Positions 35,801-45,100 of a DNA stretch of 53,271 nucleotides are shown piece by piece (within the stretch, counting starts at the first letter, position 1; every line of letters begins with the position of its first letter). The position numbers and the translations under genes are program-made. Source of the stretch: CBDAPI01 sp964565865 (GTDB lineage: Bacteria; Acidobacteriota; UBA6911; RPQK01; CBDAPI01); the NCBI GenBank assembly GCA_964565865.1, contig CAZMGM010000014.1:1-53271 (forward strand), written 5' to 3'. The notes under the pieces were generated by a model that was given only the letters and a program-made list of their open reading frames with translations, ran no database searches and was not told the DNA's origin.

Positions 35801-37462
35801 TACTCGACTCCTGGAGTGGGTTTAATCAGCCCTCCCCCCCATCATGACATCTATTCGATCGAAGACCTTGCCCAGCTCATTTACGATCTGAAGAATGCCA
35901 ACCCGGCGGCCCAGGTCAGCGTCAAGCTCGTCTCGGAGGTCGGGGTTGGCACAATTGCGGCTGGAGTGGTCAAAGCACACGCTGATCGAATTCTGATCTC
36001 CGGAGCTTCGGGTGGCACCGGAGCTTCCCCATGGACCAGCATCAAACACGCGGGTCTACCCTGGGAAATGGGCATTGCTGAAACGCATCAGACTCTAGTC
36101 ATGAATGACCTGAGAAGCCGGGTGATCCTGCAGACCGATGGCGGAATGAAGACTGGCAGGGACGTAATCATTGCGGGCATCCTGGGAGCCGAAGAAATTG
36201 GCTTTTCCACCGCACCCCTGATTACCCTGGGTTGCATCATGATGAGGAAATGTCACTTGAACACCTGCCCGGTAGGTATAGCGACCCAGGATCCGGTGTT
36301 GCGAGAACAATTTCGGGGCAAGCCCGAGCACGTGATCAACTACCTGTTCATGGTAGCTGAAGAGGCAAGGCGGATCATGGCTCGTCTGGGGCTACCACAG
36401 TTCCAGGACATCATCGGAAGAACCGACTTGCTCGAGTCGGACGAGTCTAGCAGTCACTGGAAGGCGCAGGGCATCGATCTTCGACCTCTCTTGGAGCCCG
36501 TACAAAAGCCCCAGGAAGGAACTTCGGTCTACTGTACGATCGACCAGGACCATGGACTCGACCGGGCCCTGGATCTTCAGGAGCTGCTTCCTCGGGCCAA
36601 GCCCGCTCTGGCGAGTGCCCAGAAGGTCCACTCCAAGTTTCCTATCCACAATACAGACCGTTCAGTGGGAGCGATACTCAGCAACGAACTTGTCAAGAAA
36701 TGGGGTGAGAATGGCCTGCCGGACGATACGATTCACTTCAAGCTGGACGGCTCTGCAGGACAGAGCTTTGGGGCGTTTCTCGCCAGTGGGATTACGTTGG
36801 AGCTGGAAGGTGATGCCAACGATTATGTGGGTAAGGGGCTTTCGGGGGGACGGTTGATCATTTATCCCCCGCGGTCCAGTGGTTTCGTGGCGGAGGAGAA
36901 CGTGATTGTAGGGAACGTAGTTCTCTACGGCGCCACGGGAGGCAGTGCCTTCATTCGAGGTCGGGCAGCCGAGCGCTTCTCCGTACGCAACAGCGGAGCC
37001 CGCACTGTAATCGAGGGAGTGGGAGATCACGGTTGCGAATACATGACTGGAGGTCGGGCTGTGATTCTGGGGCCCACAGGCCGGAATTTCGCTGCGGGTA
37101 TGTCGGGAGGAATTGCTTATGTTTGGGACCTGGCGGGAGATTTTGCGGGTCGCTGCAATCTCGAAATGATCGAGCTGGGACCCCTCGACACGAACCGCCT
37201 CGATGAGCTGAGGGAGCTGATCGGTCTTCACGAGAAGTACACTGGTTCGCCTGTGGCCAAACAGATCCTGGGGGACTGGCCCCGGATGGCCAGGCAGTTT
37301 GTGCAGGTGATTCCAGTGGACTACCGCCGTGCTCTCGAGGCAAAAGAACAGGAGTCCGGTGCCGGTCAGGAACAAGAAGATCGAGCTGGGACATGGACCG
37401 CTCCGGTCGTGTTGCCGCACACGTCCAGGCGCAGACCGTCAAGTACCAACCTTTCGGGCTGA
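32813..37462 (+). CDS. gltB: Glutamate synthase large subunit GltB
   Basis: Glutamine-dependent glutamate synthase alpha subunit, 1549 residues. A short propeptide ends before Cys25 (EKDSCGVGFVAHIKG), which becomes the N-terminal nucleophile of the glutaminase domain. The central domain and the FMN barrel follow; the 3Fe-4S cluster cysteines are seen in CIMMRKCHLNTCPVGIATQDP. The C-terminal right-handed beta-helix is rich in glycine (GATGGSAFIRGRAAERF, GEHxCEYMTGG-like segment). GAGGAAAA precedes the ATG. It is followed after 5 nt by gltD. It supplies glutamate for the arginine pathway and general nitrogen assimilation. Confidence 0.97.
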   Translation: MRSREQFGYPGRQGLYDPAFEKDSCGVGFVAHIKGERSHQILVDAYKALTSMDHRGARGCEPNTGDGAGVLTALPYEFLVRVAREELGTGLPSPGKLGAGIVFLPTKSDERKKCKQAVEQIVNEQGQHLVGWREVPTDREAADLGPSARRCEPHIEQLLVGAGPGLEFEAFERQLYLIRKRASHLLRRDSSMEQAKAFYVCSLSTKVVVYKGMLTTGQLKSYYPDLSDPDFKTHLAMIHSRFSTNTFPSWDRAQPNRFMSHNGEINTLRGNINWMRAREGVMKTDLFGDDLEKLFPVIEPDCSDSGNFDNALEFLLMTGRTLQEAVLMMIPEAWQNHTDMPGYKRAFYEYHSCLMEPWDGPASIAFTDGHYIGAVLDRNGLRPSRYYLTHDDRVIMASEAGVLPIAPELIKEKARLQPGRVFLVDFEQGRLVPDEELKRDFCRRRPYGSWLKRQRISLGDVEQQTVQESGSERALSRMQAFGYTLETMQFMLLPLVRQKRDPVGSMGNDSSLACLSDRPRMLYDYFKQLFAQVTNPPIDSIREEVIMSLSCYIGPERNLLDIREDHCHRLHLPHPILTNREFAGLQQMDYRGWRSKTIDITFERTGGVTSMIAALDRICDQTEEAIDQGFSLVILSDRKIAPQRVPLSALLACGAVHQHLVRKAKRTRLGLIVETGEAREVHHHCLLIGYGADAINPYLAFKALWKARQEGWLDKREFENYGSVVKAYRKGVAKGILKVMAKMGISTLQSYKGAQVFEAVGLRDEVIERCFTNTASRIQGVGFEQLARESLRRHRLGYPREGSPGLQGLPNPGEFHWRADGERHMWDPRSIADLQIAAIEQDEDAYWRFSDYVNNDSRVQCTLRSLMKFKDVNGAGIPLEEVESASQIVKRFCTGAMSFGSISAEAHETLAVAMNRLGGRSNTGEGGEDSERFQPSSNGDSRRSAIKQVASGRFGVTAWYMTNADELQIKIAQGAKPGEGGELPGRKVDKTIARIRYSTPGVGLISPPPHHDIYSIEDLAQLIYDLKNANPAAQVSVKLVSEVGVGTIAAGVVKAHADRILISGASGGTGASPWTSIKHAGLPWEMGIAETHQTLVMNDLRSRVILQTDGGMKTGRDVIIAGILGAEEIGFSTAPLITLGCIMMRKCHLNTCPVGIATQDPVLREQFRGKPEHVINYLFMVAEEARRIMARLGLPQFQDIIGRTDLLESDESSSHWKAQGIDLRPLLEPVQKPQEGTSVYCTIDQDHGLDRALDLQELLPRAKPALASAQKVHSKFPIHNTDRSVGAILSNELVKKWGENGLPDDTIHFKLDGSAGQSFGAFLASGITLELEGDANDYVGKGLSGGRLIIYPPRSSGFVAEENVIVGNVVLYGATGGSAFIRGRAAERFSVRNSGARTVIEGVGDHGCEYMTGGRAVILGPTGRNFAAGMSGGIAYVWDLAGDFAGRCNLEMIELGPLDTNRLDELRELIGLHEKYTGSPVAKQILGDWPRMARQFVQVIPVDYRRALEAKEQESGAGQEQEDRAGTWTAPVVLPHTSRRRPSSTNLSG

Positions 37463-37467
37463 GCTGG

Positions 37468-39006
37468 ATGAGTAAGCATGGCGGCTTCAAAAAGTACTCG
37501 AGAAGGGCGGTACCTTACCGCCCAGCTCCAGTACGGATCGGCGATTTTGAGGAGATCTTCACAACCCCCGACGAGGATCAACTCCGGGAGCAAGGTGCTC
37601 GGTGCATGGATTGCGGCGTCCCCTTTTGCCAGTCGGACAGCGGTTGCCCCATCGATAATCTGATTCCGGAATGGAATGATCTAGTCTATCGGGGCCACTG
37701 GCGGGAGGCTCTGGACCGACTGCATCAGACCAACAATTTCCCGGAGTTCACGGGTCGTACCTGTCCTGCTCCCTGCGAGGGAGCCTGCGTTCTGGGCATC
37801 ATTCAGCCGCCCGTCACCATCAAGAATATTGAGAATGAGATCATTGACAGAGGCTTTGCCGAGGGTTGGGTAAAACCTTATAGGCCCTCCGGGCGCACGG
37901 GTAAAAAGATTGCCATCGTCGGATCCGGACCGGCTGGGCTGGCTGCTGCAGCACAGCTCAACCGGGCCGGCCATGCCGTTACCGTCTACGAGCGCGCCGA
38001 TCGCGTTGGGGGACTTCTCATGTACGGCATCCCCAATATGAAGCTGGAAAAAGCCGTTGTGGAGCGCAGGATAAGCCTCCTGCAGGAGGAAGGAATACTC
38101 TTTGAAACAAACACCTGCGTAGGGAAGCCGGCGACCCTTCCCGAGGGGCACCTCCTCGAAATCATGGCAAACAATCGGGTACCGGTTCGCTACCTGGATC
38201 CGAAGAAACTGCTCGAAGAGAACGATTCCCTGCTTCTGGCAACCGGCTCGACCTCATCGAGGGATTTGCCAATACCCGGGCGGAATCTAAACGGTGTTCA
38301 CTTTGCCATGGAGTTTCTTACCCGGAATACCAAGAGCCTTCTCGATTCGGGTCTCGAGGATGGAACTTATATATCGGCTGCCGGAAAAAAGGTCATTGTT
38401 ATCGGTGGTGGCGACACGGGCACCGACTGTATTGGTACCGCGGTTCGGCACGGCTGCAAGAGCCTGGTCAATTTCGAACTTCTCGCCCAGCCGCCCGACG
38501 AACGCGGACCTGACAATCCCTGGCCGGAATGGCCCAGAATCTTACGGGTCGATTATGGTCATGAAGAAGTTGTAGCCAAATTTGGGCAGGATCCAAGGGG
38601 CTTCTCCATCCTATCCCAGGAGTTCATCGGCGACGATAGCGGTGATGTGGTGGGCATTAAGACCGTTCAGATCGACTGGTCCAGGCCTGGAGATCAGGCG
38701 CCTTTCAGCGAGATCAGCGGCACCGAGAGAATTTGGGAGGCGGATCTGGTTCTACTTGCGTTGGGGTTCACAGGTCCGGAGCACTCGGTTGCCAGGTTGC
38801 TGGGCATTTCCTGTGACGGTCGTTCGAACTATGAGGCGGAGTACGGGAAGTTCACAACCAGCGTACCCGGCGTTTTCGCCGCTGGTGATTGTCGCCGGGG
38901 ACAGTCCCTGGTGGTGTGGGCGATCAACGAAGGACGGGCAGTCGCCCATGCTATCGACGAGTATCTGATGGGTCGAAGTAGCCTACCCATCCCTTCAGGC
39001 GCCTGA
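37468..39006 (+). CDS. gltD: Glutamate synthase small subunit GltD
   Basis: NADPH-oxidising flavoprotein beta subunit, 512 residues from the ATG at 37468; the longer frame overlaps gltB and is not conserved. The N-terminal part binds 4Fe-4S clusters through CMDCGVPFCQSDSGCP and TCPAPCEGACVLG. The FAD site GSGPAGLAAAAQLNRAGH and the NADPH site VIGGGDTGTDCIGTAVRHG follow, and the C-terminal GVFAAGDCRRGQSLVVWAI closes the FAD domain. It is the second gene of gltBD, with only 5 nt between the two reading frames. Confidence 0.97.
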   Translation: MSKHGGFKKYSRRAVPYRPAPVRIGDFEEIFTTPDEDQLREQGARCMDCGVPFCQSDSGCPIDNLIPEWNDLVYRGHWREALDRLHQTNNFPEFTGRTCPAPCEGACVLGIIQPPVTIKNIENEIIDRGFAEGWVKPYRPSGRTGKKIAIVGSGPAGLAAAAQLNRAGHAVTVYERADRVGGLLMYGIPNMKLEKAVVERRISLLQEEGILFETNTCVGKPATLPEGHLLEIMANNRVPVRYLDPKKLLEENDSLLLATGSTSSRDLPIPGRNLNGVHFAMEFLTRNTKSLLDSGLEDGTYISAAGKKVIVIGGGDTGTDCIGTAVRHGCKSLVNFELLAQPPDERGPDNPWPEWPRILRVDYGHEEVVAKFGQDPRGFSILSQEFIGDDSGDVVGIKTVQIDWSRPGDQAPFSEISGTERIWEADLVLLALGFTGPEHSVARLLGISCDGRSNYEAEYGKFTTSVPGVFAAGDCRRGQSLVVWAINEGRAVAHAIDEYLMGRSSLPIPSGA

Positions 39007-39019
39007 GTTTCCCCACCCC

Positions 39020-39035
39020 AGCCCCGAAAGGGGCT
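39020..39035. terminator. Hairpin between convergent gltD and PKS genes
   Basis: AGCCCC-GAAA-GGGGCT: a 6-bp GC-rich stem with a GAAA tetraloop, 13 nt after the gltD stop. No T-tract follows. It may stop both converging transcripts. Confidence 0.5.
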
Positions 39036-39108
39036 AAACACTAGAAACCCGGGACTCCCCGTCCAGATTTTTTCTGCAACCCAAGTGCTGATCTGGCGCT
39101 CTACCGTT

Positions 39109-42100
39109 CTACACTGTTCTGATTGGCGCACCCGGCTCGCCATCCGAAAGCTGACCGATCAGATAAATGGACAGGGCGCCCAGGTTGATTCCTTCGACGA
39201 ATTTAATGGCAGGAATCTCAATGCCCAAACTCCCCCGAATTCGGGTAATCAGCTCGACTGCCATCAGGGAATCCAGGCCCAGGTCGAGCAAGGGCTGGTC
39301 AACATCCACCTTGGCGGGTGACATTCCGATTACGGCCGCTAGCGTTTCTCGAAGATGTGATTCGAGGATTTCCTGGCGCCTTTCAGGTAGTGCGTTCAGC
39401 AGCAGGTCACGAATCGAGGCGCTCTGTTCCTCAGTGGTCCTTTCAGACGGTCCCGCAAGGGGAGAGAACCTGGGAGAGTTGACAGAGGAAAGGAACTGGC
39501 TCAAGCGATTCCAGGTCAAGGGAGGAGACACGCCGGCCTGCACGACATCATTTTGCAGCAATTGACCGAGGATCGCCAGCGCCCTCGTCGCCCGCAGCGG
39601 TTCTATTCCCAGCCGCGAGAAGTGGAGCTGGAGATCGCTGCTGCGAGCCACCACGCCGACGTCGGCAATCGCTCCCCAGTTGACAGTCAATGCGGGCAGA
39701 TCAAGGTTCTTCCGCCAGTGGGACAGAGCATCCAGAAACGCATTGGCCGCCGCATAATTTGACTGGCCCGGGTTGCCGAACAAAGAGGAGAAGGAGGAAT
39801 ACATGACGAAGAAAGTGAGCTGGTCTGACAGAGTTTGTGTATGCAGGTTCCACGCCCCAGCGACCTTGGGACCCAGCACCTTTTTCAGGTTTTCGGGAGA
39901 TAGTTGGAGCATGGTTGCGTCGTCCAGAACCATGGCAGAATGGATAACACCGCGCAGGGGAGGCATCGACTTCCGCATGCGCTCCAGGACCGATCGAACC
40001 TGGTCCTCATCCGTGACGTCGGACGTTTCCACCAGCACTTCGACTCCGTCTTGCACCAGGGCGGAGATTTCCTCCCTAGCTTCATTGGTAGAAGCTCCGG
40101 ATCTTCCCATCAGAACCAGGTGCCGGGCTCCATGGTCGGCCAGCCAGCGGGCTGTGGCCAGACCGAATCCGCTGAGACCGCCAGTGATGAGATAAGTGGC
40201 CTCCGGTCTCAGCTCCAGTCGGGTCTCCGGAGCTGAAGCAAGGCTGCGGGTTCCTTCCATCGAAATGACAATCTTACCGATGTGGCGGGCTGTAGCCATG
40301 TAGCGAAATGCCTCTACCAGTCTGGCAGCCGGGAAGACCCGATACGGTAACGGGAAAAGGGATCCATCAGACACCAGCTCCAGCACCTCCCGGCAGAGAG
40401 TGGCTGCCAGATCCGGGCGCTGCAGACTGATTCGGTCCAGGTCTGCGGCGAAAAAAGAGAGATTGTTTTGAAAGGGTCGCAGGCCCAACCGGTGATTCTC
40501 CTCTATATCCCTCTTTCCAATCTCGATAAAACGGCCGAAGGGAGCCAGAACGGCAAGGCTCCTGGTGAGTGCCTCACCGCTCAGGGAGTTGACTACAACG
40601 TCCACACCTTTCCCGCCTGTCAGTTCCAGAATCCGATCGGCGAACGAAATCGAACGGGAATCCATTACGTGGGAAATGCCCAGAGAACGAAGGAATGAGC
40701 GTTTCTCAGGATTGCCGGCGGTGGCAAAGATTTCGGCTCCCGCTTTTTGTGCGAGCTGGATGGCCGCCAGCCCCACGCCACCGGAGCCAGCGTGAATAAG
40801 GACCTTCTCGCCAGCTGCAATTCGGGCCAGGTGGTTGAGCGCGTAGTGGGCCGTCATCGAGACGGTCATCAAGGTCGCGGCATCCTCTTCAGTGAGGTGA
40901 GCAGGACGATGACCCATGAGACGGGCATCCGCCAGGGCGTGGGTACCCAGCGTGCCTGCTGCAAACCCCACTACCTGGTCTCCCGCCCGGAAACGATTCA
41001 CGTCTTTTCCCACCGCAGTGATCTTTCCGGCACACTCGAGGCCCAGGCTCCGGCCTGAGGCTGTCCCCTCCAGGGTGATATCGTTTAATAGTCCCATCGC
41101 TTTGGCTACGTCCTTGAAGTTCAAAGCGGAGGCTCCCACCTCAATCTCAACCTGCCCGGGCCCAGGGCTCTGCCTGGGCTCGGACGCGAATCTCAAACTG
41201 TCAAGAATTCCCGGCGTTCCAATTTCAGCTATAACCCGGTGGCTGCGGAACTCCAGGTCCTGTTCGGGCCTGTTCCTGGCTTGTGAGGACCTGGAAAGGC
41301 GAGCCAGCCGATGGACATAACGGACTCCCGAGCGAAACGCAACTTCATCCTCTCCGTCCTTCCGCTCCCATTCCCTTATAAGAGCTTCGGCCTCATCCGC
41401 TTCGGGGACAGGGTTCAGATCCAAAAGGCGCGGGCGTAGGTTTGGATGCTCATTCATGAGCACACGGGTGAAGCCCCATAGAGGTGTAGCCGCGATCGAT
41501 TCCGCGGCAGTGTTCCCTACGGAATGAGCCCCTCGGCTGACCACCAAAACTCCGGGAAAACCCAGCCATTTTACAGGCTCCAGGGCCTGAACAAGCTGGA
41601 GGAGACTCACACAACATAGTGTCTGAGCCGCCTCCAGAGAAGAGGAGGTCGTGGAGCTTCCCAAGGGTGAAAGGAGACTCCAGAGATGGATAATGCCACG
41701 ACATGTTTTTGCAGTCCCGGCAACGGCTTCAACAACGGCCCGAATATCATCTGCCTCTCCGGGACGAATTCGGAACCTGTCTTCATCTGGGGTCTCGAAC
41801 TTACTTCCTGTTTCCACTAGAATCGGAGTCTGACTCTTGTTTCGAAGAAATTCGGCAATCTGATCTGTGAGCAGAGAGTTGTCGGAAAAGATCAGCCAGC
41901 TCTCGTCCGGTGTCAAGGTGCTTGCTACGGAGGGCGGTGTCTCGGGAACCTCTCTGTCGCCCCGGTTGCTGGCCAGATACAGTGACTTTTCAGGCTCGGA
42001 GACCTGTTCCTCCAGTCTGGTGACCCGGCCAAGACCGGCAACCTGGAGAAGTTCACGCGAGATCGACTGCCCGTTTGAAAGAGTCTCGGGTGTGGTATCC

Positions 42101-45100
42101 GAGTAAAACTTCTGCCTGCGGAAAGGTCGCAGCAAGAGGTTTCTCCAGACGGGTTGCCCGGTTTCCTCGAGAGCGACTAGAAGTCCGCCCGGTGCGAGTA
42201 GTCTCCGGATTCTTTCCAGATCCACCTGGGGAGTTCGGGAGAAGCTCAAACCAACCGGCAGGACAACCAAGTCGAAGGAAAAGTCTGTTAGATCCTGCTC
42301 GCTCAGACTCTCATCGAGATCAACGATTCGATGCTTTGCGTCTGCAGCGCTTCCAGGCAAGGAGGTTGCGGAATCACCTTCTTCTAGAACCGAGATTAGG
42401 GTTTGCTCAATCCGGTCGGTCGGCCACCCCGGAAACCCGGATCCTGCTGCTGCTTCGGAGCTCAACCCCAGTTCCAGTAAACGGGCCTTCCGGCCTTGTG
42501 GAAGAGCCCTGAGTGCCTCCGCGACAGCTGCGCCTAGCAGGTCATTGTAGATTCGATTGGCCGGTGCGTCCTGAAAGAAGTGGTCGACCGCCGTTCGGAA
42601 GCCCTGGGGGCACAAGACATCAAGCTCGTCGATTTCACCCTGCAGCAGCTTTCGAAACCTCGCACCGTAGCGACCCAGCAGCGTGAGTTCGGCGAGATAG
42701 GCTGGATATTTGCTCAGAAGGTGACGCCACATTGATTCCGGATCCTTCGTCTGCGGCAAAGAACGGATCTCCCAGCCGTCTTTCGACTCGACAAGCACCC
42801 CCGAGTACTGAAGAAGCTCAAGCAATCCTCCGAGGAGGACGTGTTTTTCGGGGCTGATCTTGAGTGCCTCTATCAGAAGGGATGTGGAAACTCGCTTCCC
42901 GAGTACCCGGCTCAATCCAAGCTGATTGAGGGCTCTTAACGCATAGGAGGCCAGCAGACCATTGAGAGCTGGGGACACCTCCTCATAGTGCCGCGCCCGA
43001 TCCAGGACCCCACTCCTCGCCCTCAGACTTTCTTGCAAAAACTGGCCAAGCTCATCGGGCTCTGGAAGAAAGGTCGGGGGTTGAACTGGGGAAGGCTCAT
43101 CCTGGGTGGAGACGACCCACTGATAAGCGTAGTATGAATCCTCAGCGCTGGCCGGGCGGACTGGATCTCTCTTCCCCAGTGCCCGGCAGCGCCCGCGTCT
43201 CAGCTCGGCAAGTCGGTTCCCGGCCTCGTCAAATATCTGGAGGTCAACTTCAAATGAGTTCTTGTCTCGTCTGGCTATGCGAGCGTGGCACCAGATTTTC
43301 CCGTGGGGCCTGCCGTAGAAAGTGAATCTTTCCAGGAAAACCGGTAAATATAGGCTTTCCTGGATATCTAGAGTACAGAAGCCTACTTGAAGGCAGGCGT
43401 CAAGCTGGGTGGGGTGAAACAGGTATTCCTCAGAAAGCTCGCTTTCGAGACCACGGATCTCAGCCAATCCCTCCTGCTCACCGGCCCAGATTCGATCGAT
43501 CTGGCTGAACGCGGGTCCGTATTCGAGTCCTGCTTCGCGCATTTTCCCGTAGAAGTCGGGCACAGACAATTCGATTCGGCACCTGCGGCGGATTTCTTCG
43601 AGGTGGTCTGAAAGGCCTTGACCAGGATCCGGATCGAGACGAAGGTTACCCGTGGCGTTGAGATCCCAACTCGCATCCCCTCCGTTTGCCCTGGTACTGA
43701 TCTCGAAAGAGGAATCCTGAGGATCCAGAGCAAACTGTAGCTCCGATGCATCTACCTTGCTGAGGACCAGAGCTTTCTTCAGATCGACCTCCTGCAGGAT
43801 GATGGGCCCTTCTCCAAGGACTCTCCGCGCACCCGACAAAGCCATTTCCACGAAGGCGGCTGCCGGATAGACCACAGCACCTTGAACGCAGTGGTCTCTG
43901 AGATAAGGTGGGCTCTGGGCATTGAGCGTCACGCTCCAGGTTGGGCGTGCCGTCCCCAGGGGCCCTCCCAGCAGGGGGTGCCAATCACTGCCCAGCCTCC
44001 AGAGCAGAGAGTCTTCAGTCTCAGCCCAGAGGCGTTCCCGTTGCCAGGGATAGGGCGGAAGCTTCAGGGGAGCATCTGGCCTTGGATAGAGCAGGCTCCA
44101 GTCAACGGGGTATCCAAACGTGTATAGTTTTCCCAGGTTACTCAGCATCATCGTGCGCTCTGGTTCACCTCGCCGCAGGGAATAGGCCGTGAAGGCTTCC
44201 GCTCCGGCAGCAGTGACTGAGTCCGAGATCGACGCCGTCAGAACCGGGTGGGCGCCGACCTCGAGAAACAGATTACAGCCTGCCTCCATAAGTTCCGTGG
44301 TGGCCTGCGCAAAAAGAACCGGGTCCCGTACGTTTTTCCACCAGTATTTGGGGCCCAGCTCATGACCTTCTACGGGTTTACCCAGGGCGGAGGAAATGAG
44401 AGTGCAGGACGCGGTTCTAGGACTCAGGCCGTGCAGGCTGTTCACCAGCTCTTCCCGGATGGGGTCCATCCGGGGGCTGTGATACGGAACTTCGACGCTA
44501 AGGAAACGGCAGAATATTCCCTGCTCCTCCACCATCCGGTTGATCTCTTCCAGAGCCTCTTCCTCTCCAGACAGGGTGGTCGTTTCCGGGCTGTTCACAG
44601 CGGCGATCGAAACCACTTCTTCCCAACCCTTCAAGAACCCTTTGGCGTCCTCCACTGACAGTCCGATTGCCAGCATTCGTCCTTGTCCCTCGATCTCGTG
44701 CTGGAGGCGACTCCGGTGGTAAATGAGCTGGACTGCGTCCTTCAGATCCAAGGCTCCAGCCACATAGGCGGCGGCCACTTCACCCACACTGTGTCCCACA
44801 ATGGCAGCTGGCTGGATTCCCCAAGATTTCCACACAGCCGCCAAACCCACCTGCAGGGCAAAGATGGCAGGCTGTGCGATCCGTGTCTGCTGAATCCTCG
44901 ATTCTTCTTCGGGCGCCAAAAGTTCCTGGAGCAAGGACCAGCCGCTCAAAGGTCGCAACAGCGAATCGCACTCTTGAAGGGCTCTTCGGAAGACCGGGTC
45001 TTCTTCGAGGAGTTGGCGCCCCATCGCCCACCACTGAGGACCCATTCCCGAAAAAACGAAGGCAATCGTCGGTTTCCGTGGGGCTTGGCGGCGCCCCGAC

